Of a DNA stretch of 64,000 nucleotides, positions 52,129-61,903 are shown piece by piece. The notes below the pieces were generated by a model. The model had not been told where the DNA came from and searched no databases. It was given only the letters and a program-made list of their open reading frames with translations. This DNA is from Tritonibacter aquimaris. GTDB taxonomy: Bacteria; Pseudomonadota; Alphaproteobacteria; Rhodobacterales; Rhodobacteraceae. Position numbers and translations under genes: made by a program. Positions within the stretch are counted from its first letter, which is position 1, and each line of letters begins with the position of its first letter. The stretch covers positions 124,001 through 188,000 of the forward strand of contig NZ_WIXK01000001.1 in the NCBI RefSeq assembly GCF_009617595.1, written 5' to 3'.

Positions 52129-52899
52129 ATGAAACCTGTAACACTTGTGCTGGCTGCGGCCATCGCCGCGGTCGCGGGCGTGCTTTGGTATCAGTCCCAG
52201 GAAAAAGAAACCTCTGTTGCGCCACAGGCCGAAGCGCCTGCTGAAACCACAACAGATACTACAGCTGTTGAAGAAGCGGTCGAGAGCGCGCAAGAGAGCG
52301 TTGAAGACGCAGCTGAGAGCGCAGTAGAAGCGGCATCAGACGCGGTTGAGAGCGTTCAGGAAGGCGTTGAAACAGCTGTGGAAAACGCCGCCGAGGCGGT
52401 GGAAGATGCGACCCAGAATGTGGTTGAGCAGGCAACCGAAGGTGCCGCAGCTGTTGTTGATGGGGCCGCGGATGCGGTTCAGGGCAGCGTTGAGGCGGTC
52501 ACTGAAGGTGCGGCTGATGCGGTTCAGGGCGGCGTAGAGGCCGTGACCGAAGGTGCAGCGGATGCAGTTCAAAACGGTGTTGAAGCTGTGACCGAGGGTG
52601 CAGCAGACGCGGTGCAGAACGGTGTGGAGGCAGCAAGCGATGCGGTAACCTCTTCGGTCGAAGCGGTGACCGGCACAACCGAAGCTGCGACAGACGCGGC
52701 GCAGGGTGGTCTGAATTCAGCACTGTCGCTGTTGTCGCCTGAAGGGTTCAATTTCGACCAAGTGGTCGAAATGATCAACGGTTCTGACCTTGGTGCGCTG
52801 CAAAAGACCGCGCTGACCAGTGCTGTAAGCAGCGCCAAGGACAATCCAGAGCTTTTGAGCGCAGCGCTTGATCAAGTGAAGGCGGCGCTGGGTCTCTGA
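52129..52899 (+). CDS. Repeat-rich helical protein (LEA-like/apolipoprotein-like)
   Basis: A 256-residue protein: N-terminal membrane anchor or signal (VTLVLAAAIAAVAGVLWYQ), then long Ala/Val/Glu-rich amphipathic helices. Residues 112-170 hold four copies of a 15-residue unit GAADAVQxGVEAVTE (encoded at 52462-52638), with earlier diverged copies. The C-terminal 60 residues (GFNFDQVVEMINGSDLGALQ, SAKDNPELLSAALDQVKAAL) form a small helical domain. Such repeats resemble LEA or surface-active proteins. A terminator follows. Confidence 0.7.
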   Translation: MKPVTLVLAAAIAAVAGVLWYQSQEKETSVAPQAEAPAETTTDTTAVEEAVESAQESVEDAAESAVEAASDAVESVQEGVETAVENAAEAVEDATQNVVEQATEGAAAVVDGAADAVQGSVEAVTEGAADAVQGGVEAVTEGAADAVQNGVEAVTEGAADAVQNGVEAASDAVTSSVEAVTGTTEAATDAAQGGLNSALSLLSPEGFNFDQVVEMINGSDLGALQKTALTSAVSSAKDNPELLSAALDQVKAALGL

Positions 52900-52943
52900 G
52901 TTGAGATCGGGTCAGTGATCTGAGAACGGCCCCCAAAAACATC

Positions 52944-52974
52944 AAGACCTCCCCGGCAACAGGGAGGTCTTTTT
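52944..52974 (+). terminator. Terminator after the repeat-rich gene
   Basis: AAGACCTCCC/GGGAGGTCTT stem with a CCGGCAAC loop and a T-run on the plus strand. Confidence 0.85.
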
Positions 52975-53001
52975 CTTTGTCAGTGATGTGCAGCTGCGCC
53001 G

Positions 53002-54416
<1,415 letters not shown>

Positions 54417-54450
54417 AAAAAGCCGGGTCGCTTATGCGCCCGGCTTTTTA
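54417..54450 (-). terminator. Terminator of fpr
   Basis: AGCCGGG (54421-54427) pairs with CCCGGCT (54439-54445), with T runs on both strands. It ends the fpr gene on the minus strand. Confidence 0.85.
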
Positions 54451-54471
54451 TTGTTTTCTGTTTTTCGAGAC

Positions 54472-55314
54472 TTAGTCGAGGAAAGCTTTTTCCACCACGA
54501 AATGCGCAGGTTTGGAGTTTGCGCCCTCTTCGAGGCCGTAGTCCTTTTCGAACATCTCTTTCAGTTCGAGATTGAACGCCAGGTTGCCACAGATCATCGC
54601 GCGGTCTTCTTCCGGGTTCAGCGGTGGCACACCAAGATCTGCAAAGGCTTCGCCCGATTTCATCAGATCGGTGATGCGGCCCATCTTGGGGCTCTCTTCG
54701 CGGGTGGTGGTGGGGTAGTATTTGATCTTCTTATGGAAGTCCGGCCCCATCAGCTCCGCCAACAGCTCATCGTTTTTGATCTCTTCGATCAGCTGCGCGC
54801 CATAGGTCAGCTCACTCGCTTCGCGGCAGGTGTGGGTGATGATGACCTCATCATAGTCTTCATAGGTCTGTGGTTCGCGCAGCAAGGATGCAAATGGCGC
54901 AAAGCCCGTACCGGTGGCAAAGAACCAGATGCGCTTGCCCGGCAGCAGCGCATCATGCACCAGCGTGCCCACAGGTTTGGGACGCAGGATGATTTCATCA
55001 CCCTCTTTGATGTGTTGCAGACGCGAGGTCAGCGGGCCGTCCTGCACTTTGATCGAATAAAATTCCATTTCCTCGGCCCAGGAGGGGGAGGCGATGGAAT
55101 AGGCGCGCATGATCGGTTTTGGCTTGCCGGTTTTTTCATTGATGTCGCCCATCAGGCCGATCATCACAAATTCGCCGGAGCGAAAGCGCAGCGAGGCAGG
55201 ACGTGTCACCTTGAAGGAAAACAGACGGTCGGTCCAATGTTTCACTTCGGTTACGGTCTGCGCATCGGGCAGGGTTGGGGTCTTTGGTTTTGGATCTACT
55301 GCAGCGTCGGTCAC
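54472..55314 (-). CDS. fpr: Ferredoxin--NADP+ reductase
   Basis: A 280-residue FAD-dependent oxidoreductase: FRSGEFVMIGL (about 43-53) for FAD, MRAYSIASPSWAE, and the NADP-binding FFATGTGFAPFASLLREP, then MICGNLAFNLELKEMFE. It transfers electrons between NADPH and ferredoxin, useful for the sulfite reductase operon just upstream on the same strand. The gap of 180 nt to that operon may hold a separate promoter. Confidence 0.92.
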   Translation of the reverse strand: MTDAAVDPKPKTPTLPDAQTVTEVKHWTDRLFSFKVTRPASLRFRSGEFVMIGLMGDINEKTGKPKPIMRAYSIASPSWAEEMEFYSIKVQDGPLTSRLQHIKEGDEIILRPKPVGTLVHDALLPGKRIWFFATGTGFAPFASLLREPQTYEDYDEVIITHTCREASELTYGAQLIEEIKNDELLAELMGPDFHKKIKYYPTTTREESPKMGRITDLMKSGEAFADLGVPPLNPEEDRAMICGNLAFNLELKEMFEKDYGLEEGANSKPAHFVVEKAFLD

Positions 55315-55495
55315 AGGTCTATCTCATGTTTGGGCGGCTATCGGCATGATGCGCCGGAGCCTTGGATTACTCTTTGATGTCGATCAGGTAAAGCACGGGC
55401 TGGAAGGCAGTGTGTGCCTTTGGGCTGGGATGACCTGTCACGCAAGTGATTGGGTTTAGTGGGGTTGCCGGTTCAGGCGCGCGCCCCAGGCCGGC

Positions 55496-55897
55496 TTAGC
55501 GCGCGGCCTGGCCTCCGCGCAGACGGGCCTGGTAATTGTGGCTTTTCCAGTTGGCGCGGGCAAGCCATTGTTCGGCGGGCTGACGGGTGGCGAGATCATC
55601 GCTGATTTCCACCTCATCAAAACCGGAACGGCGGGCCATTGCGTATTGATCCGCCAGCACATGGCCTTTGGCGCGCAGGCGGCCGGTGAAACCCTTCAGG
55701 CGCAATTCACGCGCGAGGGTAAAGCCACGCCCATCGGCAAAGCTTGGAAAATCCACCACAATCAGCTCAACACCGTCAAGCGCGGGGGCGTTGTCTTTCA
55801 GGTTGGCGTCAGACGCCAGCGCCACAACATTGGGGCCGTCAAAACCACCCGCCCAGTCGTCGGATGCAAAACCACTATCGGTTACAAGTACACTCAT
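55496..55897 (-). CDS. DUF934 protein of the sulfite reduction operon
   Basis: A 133-residue DUF934 protein (VELIVVDFPSFADGRGFTLARELR is the family core). DUF934 genes recur next to sulfite reductase and APS reductase genes in alphaproteobacteria and a role in siroheme or electron supply has been proposed. It starts 3 nt after the APS reductase stop. Confidence 0.85.
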   Translation of the reverse strand: MSVLVTDSGFASDDWAGGFDGPNVVALASDANLKDNAPALDGVELIVVDFPSFADGRGFTLARELRLKGFTGRLRAKGHVLADQYAMARRSGFDEVEISDDLATRQPAEQWLARANWKSHNYQARLRGGQAAR

Positions 55898-55900
55898 CTC

Positions 55901-56659
55901 TTACGCTCCTGTGCGCGTGAATTTGCCATCAACGACATGAATGCCGCATTCTTCTTTGTTGTCGCCACGCCAGCGACCGGCGCGGGGGTCTTCGCCTTCG
56001 GCAACCGGCGTGGTGCAGGGGGCACAGCCGATCGACGGATAACCCTTTGCCACCAGCGGGTGACGGGGCAGGCGGTTTTCTTCCATATAGGCGCGCACAT
56101 CTTCGGGCGCCCAATGGGCCAGCGGGTTGATCTTCATCCGGCCAGTGCCTTCCTCGACCTCAAAGAAGTCAAGCGCGGCGCGGCTTCCGGCCTGAAAGCG
56201 TTTGCGCCCGGTGATCCAGCCTTCATACCCTTCCAGTGCATTTTGCAAAGGCGCAGTTTTGCGCAAGGAACAGCAGGCATCTTTGTCGCTGAAGCGCAGC
56301 GCGCCATAGGGGTCTTTTTCCGCGATGTCTTCGGCGCGGATGATACGCAGATTGCGCAGCCCCAGACGTTCGCTCACCTCCTGCTGATAAAGCAGGGTTT
56401 CGGTGAACAGCAGTTCAGTGTCGACAAAAAGCACCGGTGTCTCGGGATCGATCACCGCTGCCATATGCAACAGCACAACCGATTCCGCGCCAAAGCTCGA
56501 AACCAGAGCGATATTTCCCGCCTCGCGCAGCGCGCCCTCCATGACGGAGGTGGCAGAGTGATGCCGGTAGCGCGCATTTAGATCGGCCACCTTGTCTGCC
56601 AAGACGCGGTCTCTTTCGAGCTGCGCCTTGGTGGGTGTGTAATCCACAGATGAGAACAT
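55901..56659 (-). CDS. cysH: Adenylylsulfate reductase, assimilatory (thioredoxin-dependent)
   Basis: A 252-residue reductase of the CysH family. The Cys-Cys pair in DACCSLRK, a later Cys-x-x-Cys (IGCAPCT) and the terminal catalytic EECGIH are the iron-sulfur pattern of APS reductases rather than of PAPS reductases, which lack the cluster. Product is sulfite for the neighbouring reductase. SFGAESVVLLHM is the PP-loop region. The gene follows cysI by 5 nt. Confidence 0.92.
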   Translation of the reverse strand: MFSSVDYTPTKAQLERDRVLADKVADLNARYRHHSATSVMEGALREAGNIALVSSFGAESVVLLHMAAVIDPETPVLFVDTELLFTETLLYQQEVSERLGLRNLRIIRAEDIAEKDPYGALRFSDKDACCSLRKTAPLQNALEGYEGWITGRKRFQAGSRAALDFFEVEEGTGRMKINPLAHWAPEDVRAYMEENRLPRHPLVAKGYPSIGCAPCTTPVAEGEDPRAGRWRGDNKEECGIHVVDGKFTRTGA

Positions 56660-56664
56660 GTAAG

Positions 56665-58329
56665 CTATGCCACTTTTTTAGGGGTGTCAGGATAAAGAGC
56701 TGCCTTGAACGGCGGCATCCCAACACGGCGGAACGTCTCTAAAAAGGTTTCATCTTTACTGTCACGGACCTCGAGGTAAGCATCTACGATGCGCTCGATG
56801 GCGGGTACAATTTCATCATAGGCAAAGCCTGGACCGGTACGGGCGCCAATGGCTGCTGTCTCGGTTCCATCTCCGCCAAGGGTGATCTGGTAGTTTTCAA
56901 CGCCCGCACGATCGAGGCCAAGAATACCGATGTGACCCACGTGGTGGTGACCACAGGCGTTGATGCAGCCCGAGATCTTGATCTTGAGATCACCGATCTC
57001 ATGCTCAAGCTTCAGCTCATCAAAACGCAGGGCGATCTGCTGTGCCACCGGGATCGAGCGCGCGGTTGCCAGCGCGCAGTAATCCATGCCGGGGCAGGCG
57101 ATGATGTCGGAAATCAGACCCACGTTTGCGGTGGCAAGCCCGGCCTCTTTCAGGGCTGCGTGAATTGCAGGCAGGTCCGATTTGTGGACATGGGGCAGGA
57201 TCACGTTCTGCTCGTGGCTGATGCGCAGCTCACCATAGGCGTATTGTTCCGCCAGATCGGCCATCAGGCGCATCTGCGCCGCGGTTGCATCACCGGGGGT
57301 CTTGCCATGCGCCTTCACCGAGATGGTGACAATTGCGTGGTCCGCCTGGCGGTGTTCGGACAGGTTGGTGTCGGCCCAGGCGCGAAACACCGGGTCAGCG
57401 TCATAGGCGGCATCATAGGCGGCCACATCTGCGCTGCGGAACGCGGGCGCTTCAAAGTGGGTTTTGATGCCTTTCAGCAGTTCCTGATCGGTGCCATCAA
57501 ATTCCGCGCGGCGCTGTGCAAAGGCTTCTTCCACCAATTCGCGATAGGTGTCGATGCCGTTTTCCTGCACGGTGATCTTGATGCGAGCTTTGTATTTATT
57601 GTCGCGACGGCCCAGCACGTTGTAGACGCTGACGACGGCCTCAAGATAGGGCAGCAGATCTTCCTGCGGCAGGTATTCACGCAGCACTTTGCCCACCATC
57701 GGGGTGCGGCCAAGGCCACCACCAACAATGACTTCAAAGCCGATCTTGCCGTCTTGTTCCACCATGCGCAGGCCAATGTCATGCGCTTTGGTGACGGCGC
57801 GGTCATTGGGGCTGCCGGTGATGGCGATTTTGAACTTGCGGCCAAGGAACTGGAATTCCGGGTGATCGGTCGACCACTGGCGGATCAGTTCCGCATAGGG
57901 GCGCGGATCAGTTAGCTCATCTGCGGCGGCACCGGCGAAATGATCGGCGGTGGTGTTGCGGATGGTGTTGCCTGAGGTCTGGATGGCATGCAGGCCAACT
58001 TCACCAAGGGCATCGAGCATGTCAGGGACATCCCGCAGCTTGGGCCAGTTGTACTGGATGTTCTGGCGCGTGGTAAAGTGGCCGTAGCCCTTGTCCCATT
58101 TCTCGGCCAAAAGCGCGAGGGTGCGCATCTGATCGGGGTTCAGCGTGCCATAGGGAACCGCAACCCGCAGCATATAGGCATGCAGCTGCAGATAAAGGCC
58201 GTTCATCAGGCGCAGGGGTTTGAATTCATCTTCGGTCAGCGAGCCGTCGATGCGGCGTTCGACCTGTGCACGAAACTGGGCGTTGCGCTCTGCAAGAAAG
58301 GCCGTGTCAAATTCGTTGTACTTATACAT
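56665..58329 (-). CDS. cysI: Nitrite/sulfite reductase (ferredoxin or NADPH type, CysI-like)
   Basis: A 554-residue sirohaem enzyme: ferredoxin-like ridges at LPHVHKSD, the 4Fe-4S/sirohaem motif CPGMDYCALATARSI with GCINACGHHHVGHIGILG, and the N-terminal QNIQYNWPKLRDV. It reduces sulfite to sulfide. The ATG at 58329 (MYKYNEFDTAF) is the family start. It overlaps the DUF2849 gene by 8 nt. Confidence 0.93.
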   Translation of the reverse strand: MYKYNEFDTAFLAERNAQFRAQVERRIDGSLTEDEFKPLRLMNGLYLQLHAYMLRVAVPYGTLNPDQMRTLALLAEKWDKGYGHFTTRQNIQYNWPKLRDVPDMLDALGEVGLHAIQTSGNTIRNTTADHFAGAAADELTDPRPYAELIRQWSTDHPEFQFLGRKFKIAITGSPNDRAVTKAHDIGLRMVEQDGKIGFEVIVGGGLGRTPMVGKVLREYLPQEDLLPYLEAVVSVYNVLGRRDNKYKARIKITVQENGIDTYRELVEEAFAQRRAEFDGTDQELLKGIKTHFEAPAFRSADVAAYDAAYDADPVFRAWADTNLSEHRQADHAIVTISVKAHGKTPGDATAAQMRLMADLAEQYAYGELRISHEQNVILPHVHKSDLPAIHAALKEAGLATANVGLISDIIACPGMDYCALATARSIPVAQQIALRFDELKLEHEIGDLKIKISGCINACGHHHVGHIGILGLDRAGVENYQITLGGDGTETAAIGARTGPGFAYDEIVPAIERIVDAYLEVRDSKDETFLETFRRVGMPPFKAALYPDTPKKVA

Positions 58330-58630
58330 TGCTGCGGGCCTCTTGTTTGCCGTGGCTGTAGTTGGATGGGCCGGTGCGGCGGAATTCTTCGCGGAAGTGC
58401 GCAGGCTCGGGGCCGTTTTCACCTTGGGTGGCGTCGGCGAGATAGGCGCCAACAATCGAGAGATTGTCTTTTTCTGCTTCGCTCAGGCGGACGGGGGCTG
58501 CGGCTTCATCGGTGATGAGCTCAGCTTCAGACAGGTGGCGCGTCCAGCTGTTTTCCGACGTAAAGTAAATCACATCCCCTTCGAGCAGGTCGTTGGCGGT
58601 GATCACTTTTGGGGTAAAGGGGCGTGGCAT
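58322..58630 (-). CDS. DUF2849 protein
   Basis: A 102-residue DUF2849 protein (ITANDLLEGDVIYFTSENSWTRHLSEAELI). This family is found almost only in the cysG-cysI gene order and probably assists sirohaem or sulfite reductase assembly. Overlaps cysI by 8 nt and starts where the methyltransferase stops. Confidence 0.85.
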   Translation of the reverse strand: MPRPFTPKVITANDLLEGDVIYFTSENSWTRHLSEAELITDEAAAPVRLSEAEKDNLSIVGAYLADATQGENGPEPAHFREEFRRTGPSNYSHGKQEARSNV

Positions 58631-59448
58631 TAGGCGAGCTCCATTTTCAAATCAGTCAGGGCCGCAGCGCTGTCGCGCGGCGCGAGCCCAAGCAAGGTCA
58701 GTGCAGGACCATCAAAGCTGGCATCGGCCAGATCTTTGGGGAGACGGTCCAGAGTTGTTTCAAGAACGCGCTGATCGGCGCGGGAGGCGTTTTCAACAAT
58801 GGTCACAGGGGTGGCACGATCTGCGCCGTGCATGATCAGGCGACCCTGCACAAAACGGGCGGATTTCTTACCCATATAGATCGCAGCAACCTGCCCAGAT
58901 TTGGCCAGCGCCGCCCAGTCGTGATTGGCAAAGCCTTTCATGTCATGGCCGGTCATAAAGCGCACAGAGGTGTTGCGCCCGCGTTGGGTCAGGCTTTGGC
59001 CAATTCCTGCCACCGCAGCCGAAGCCGCAGTGATACCAGGCACCACCTGATACGGGACGCCAGCCTGTTCGCAGGCAGTGATTTCTTCATCGAGGCGGCC
59101 AAAGATGGTGGGATCACCGGATTTCAGGCGCACCACTTTCAGACCGGCCTTGGCATGGGCAATGAGACGCGCGCAGATCTCTTCTTGGGACACCTGCGGG
59201 CCAAAGCCTTCTTTGCCGACATTTTCCAGCACGGTCTCAGCACCAGCAAGGGCGAGGATCTCGTCGCTGACCAGCCGATCAAACAAAACCACGTCTGCAC
59301 TTTCGATTGCTTTGAGCGCTTTTACGGTCAAAAGATCCGGATCACCGGGACCAGAGCCAACAAAGGCAACCTGACCCGCGATAAGACATGCGCGCCCCAT
59401 CCCAGTGCTGGGGGAGGTGGTGTGCGTCTGTTTCGTGTCCTGCGGCAT
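58630..59448 (-). CDS. cobA: Uroporphyrinogen-III C-methyltransferase
   Basis: A 272-residue SUMT: VAFVGSGPGDPDLLTVKAL (about 27-45), YQVVPGITAASAAVAGIGQSL and IYMGKKSARFVQG. It supplies precorrin-2 for sirohaem. Only the methyltransferase domain of multifunctional CysG is present, so the dehydrogenase/chelatase must be elsewhere. First gene of the sulfite reduction operon. Confidence 0.9.
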   Translation of the reverse strand: MPQDTKQTHTTSPSTGMGRACLIAGQVAFVGSGPGDPDLLTVKALKAIESADVVLFDRLVSDEILALAGAETVLENVGKEGFGPQVSQEEICARLIAHAKAGLKVVRLKSGDPTIFGRLDEEITACEQAGVPYQVVPGITAASAAVAGIGQSLTQRGRNTSVRFMTGHDMKGFANHDWAALAKSGQVAAIYMGKKSARFVQGRLIMHGADRATPVTIVENASRADQRVLETTLDRLPKDLADASFDGPALTLLGLAPRDSAAALTDLKMELA

Positions 59449-59530
59449 GAATCTGGCCTCTGATGCGGTTTGACTTGGCTGTAGATATAGGAAATATTCC
59501 CCTGTGATCGCTATATGTAAGACAAAATAA

Positions 59531-59547
59531 GGATGAATATTCTATCC
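59531..59547. promoter_or_regulatory. Palindrome between the sulfite operon and the Lrp regulator
   Basis: GGATGAATATTCTATCC is a near-perfect palindrome centred on AATATT, 83 nt before the first gene of the sulfite operon and 47 nt before the Lrp start. Likely operator for the divergent pair. Confidence 0.45.
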
Positions 59548-59594
59548 GGGCAGTGCGCCAAGTGGCTTTGTCCTGAATAGGAAGGAAAACTGGA

Positions 59595-60062
59595 ATGACG
59601 GTGCGAATTGATGCGACAGATCGGAAAATTTTGGCGGAACTGCAGCGCGATGCGGGCCAGTCATTGGATGAAATCGCCCGCCAAGTTGGCAGTTCTAAGA
59701 CCCCGGTGTGGAATCGCATCCGCAAACTAAAGGATGCGGGCGTCATCAAACAGCAGACGTTTCTGCTTGATGCTGAGGCGCTGGGCTATGAGGCGTGTTT
59801 CTTTGTGCTGATCCGCACGTCAGAACATGAGGCGGACTGGCAGGCGAAATTCCTCAAGGCGCTACAGGACCGCGCCGAAGTGCAAGAGGCGCACCGGCTG
59901 GCAGGCGATATCGACTATATTCTTAAGGTGCGGGTGCAAAATGCGCGCGCCTACGACAAATTCTATCAGGCGCTGATCTCAGAGGTGCGGGTGCATAATG
60001 TCACCGCGCTTTTGTCGATGGAGGAGATCAAATCCACCACCATGCTGCCGATGAGCAAGTGA
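59595..60062 (+). CDS. Lrp/AsnC family regulator
   Basis: A 155-residue regulator: HTH at 8-55 (DATDRKILAELQRDAGQS, VGSSKTPVWNRIRKLKDAGV) and a RAM domain (EAHRLAGDIDYILKVRV, ALISEVRVHNVTALLSMEEIK). Divergent from the sulfite reduction operon, so probably its regulator, in the way some alphaproteobacteria use Lrp-type proteins for cysteine-responsive control. Confidence 0.9.
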   Translation: MTVRIDATDRKILAELQRDAGQSLDEIARQVGSSKTPVWNRIRKLKDAGVIKQQTFLLDAEALGYEACFFVLIRTSEHEADWQAKFLKALQDRAEVQEAHRLAGDIDYILKVRVQNARAYDKFYQALISEVRVHNVTALLSMEEIKSTTMLPMSK

Positions 60063-60145
60063 GCCGCCTGTTATGATTTTCCCTCAGGTTCTTGGGGCGT
60101 CTTTATGGCGATTTCAGGGGCGATCCCGTGCCTGAAGGCCGCGTG

Positions 60146-61903
60146 ATGCATCGTTTTAGCCAAAACCGTTGGACGATGGTGACGCTGTTTCTGTTGGCGG
60201 TGCTGAGCCTTAGCGTGCTGGTGTGGAGCTATGGTTTCCGCCAGGCGCTGGAGACGTTGGCGCAGCGCACCAGCGCGGATCTTGAGCTGGCGTCAGACCG
60301 GGTGACCTCGCAGTTGCAGATCTATCAGGAGCTGGCGGTGCTGATGGCCGACCATCCCGAGGTGCAAAAGCTGGCAAGTGGCACGCCCTCGGACACGGCC
60401 GAGCAGTTTTTGCGTGAAGCCGCGGATAAAACCGCGGCGCTGGATGTGTTTTATGTCAACACCCAGGGCACGACCTTTGCGCGCGGCGAAGATATTGAAC
60501 TGCCGGATATTACGGAAAACGGGTTTTTTCAGCGCGCCATGCGGGGGGCCTTGGGCACGGGCTATGCGGTTTTGCCGCCCAATGCGCGCCGGGCGTATTT
60601 CTTTGCCGCGCCGGTTTTCAACGCTGGGCGCGTGCAGGGCGCGGTGGTGGTGGTGGCCGATGTCGAAGACGTAGAACAGACCTGGCGCGGCTCCTTGCCT
60701 GCGGTGTTTTTCACCAATCAGGATCGGCAGATCTTTATCTCTAACCGACCGGAACTGTTGTATTTTCAGCGTTCCGACGATGGGCAAAGGCTGTTTAACG
60801 GGCTGGGCGAAGAGGTGCCGATCCGCCTGATTTCTTTTGGCAGCCATGCGCTGTGGCGTTCAAGTTTCAGTTCATATCTGCCAGACGTAGGTTTGCATCA
60901 ATCGGTTGATCTGCCGGTCATCGGGCTGGTGGGGGAAATTCTGGTGGATGTGTCACCGGTGACGCGGCTGGCGACCTTGCAGGCGGCAACCGTTATGGCG
61001 CTGTGTCTCGCATTTGGGGCGATGTTGTTTCTGGCGACCGAACGCCGCCGCGCATTGGCTGCAGCCAATCAGGAGCTGGAAGCGCGGGTAAAAGAACGCA
61101 CCCAGGCGTTGACCGATACGAATATGCAGCTGCGCCGTGAGGTCAGCGAGCGCGAAGAAGCCGAAGCCGCGCTGAAACGCGCGCAGGAAGATCTGGTGCA
61201 GGCGGGCAAACTGTCGGCATTGGGGCAGATGTCCGCTGGCATCAGTCATGAGCTGAACCAGCCTTTGATGGCGATCCAGCAGTTTGCCGAAAATGGCACC
61301 GCGTTTTTGCAGCGCGGCAAAGGCGAGCGTGCGGGCGAAAACCTGGGGCGGATTGCCGATCTGGCAGCGCGGATGGCGCGGATCATCAAGAACCTGCGCG
61401 CCTTTGCCCGCAATGAAAGCGAAAACCTAGGCCGGGTTGATCTGGTGCAGGTGATCAACACCGCCGCTGAGCTGACAGAGCCGCGGTTGAAAAACGATGG
61501 TGTTACGCTGGAATGGGACGCAGGCGACTACCCCGCGCCGATCTATGCGCTGGGCGGTGAGGTGCGGCTGGGGCAGGTGTTTGTGAACCTGATCAACAAC
61601 GCCGCAGATGCGATGCTGGAGCAGGACGAGCGCCTGATCCGCATCAAGATCCGGCCGGGCAGGCATCTTTCGGTTGGGGTGCGTGACATCGGGCCGGGCT
61701 TGAAAGAGCCGGAAAAAGTGTTTGATCCGTTTTATTCTACCAAAACCGTGGGCAGCTCTGAGGATGGTATGGGCCTTGGCTTGTCGATCTCATATGGGTT
61801 GGTGCAAAGTTTTGGTGGCAATATCCGGGGCACCAACACCGGGCGCGGGGCGCTGTTTACGGTGGAATTGGAATACTGGCGCGAGGAGTATGTGGCGCAA
61901 TGA
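60146..61903 (+). CDS. DctB-like sensor histidine kinase
   Basis: A 585-residue kinase: two membrane segments (about 11-28 and 278-298) around a periplasmic sensor of about 250 residues (DCTB/dCache type: DVFYVNTQGTTFARGEDIEL, ILVDVSPVTRL), a coiled linker, and the kinase core (H-box SAGISHELNQPLMAIQQFAENG, N-box FVNLINNAADAML, G boxes GPGLKEPEKVFDPFYSTK and GLGLSISYGLVQSFGG). Start at 60146 with GAAGG; the upstream frame is less likely. It overlaps the response regulator by 4 nt. Dicarboxylate sensing is inferred from context. Confidence 0.9.
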   Translation: MHRFSQNRWTMVTLFLLAVLSLSVLVWSYGFRQALETLAQRTSADLELASDRVTSQLQIYQELAVLMADHPEVQKLASGTPSDTAEQFLREAADKTAALDVFYVNTQGTTFARGEDIELPDITENGFFQRAMRGALGTGYAVLPPNARRAYFFAAPVFNAGRVQGAVVVVADVEDVEQTWRGSLPAVFFTNQDRQIFISNRPELLYFQRSDDGQRLFNGLGEEVPIRLISFGSHALWRSSFSSYLPDVGLHQSVDLPVIGLVGEILVDVSPVTRLATLQAATVMALCLAFGAMLFLATERRRALAAANQELEARVKERTQALTDTNMQLRREVSEREEAEAALKRAQEDLVQAGKLSALGQMSAGISHELNQPLMAIQQFAENGTAFLQRGKGERAGENLGRIADLAARMARIIKNLRAFARNESENLGRVDLVQVINTAAELTEPRLKNDGVTLEWDAGDYPAPIYALGGEVRLGQVFVNLINNAADAMLEQDERLIRIKIRPGRHLSVGVRDIGPGLKEPEKVFDPFYSTKTVGSSEDGMGLGLSISYGLVQSFGGNIRGTNTGRGALFTVELEYWREEYVAQ

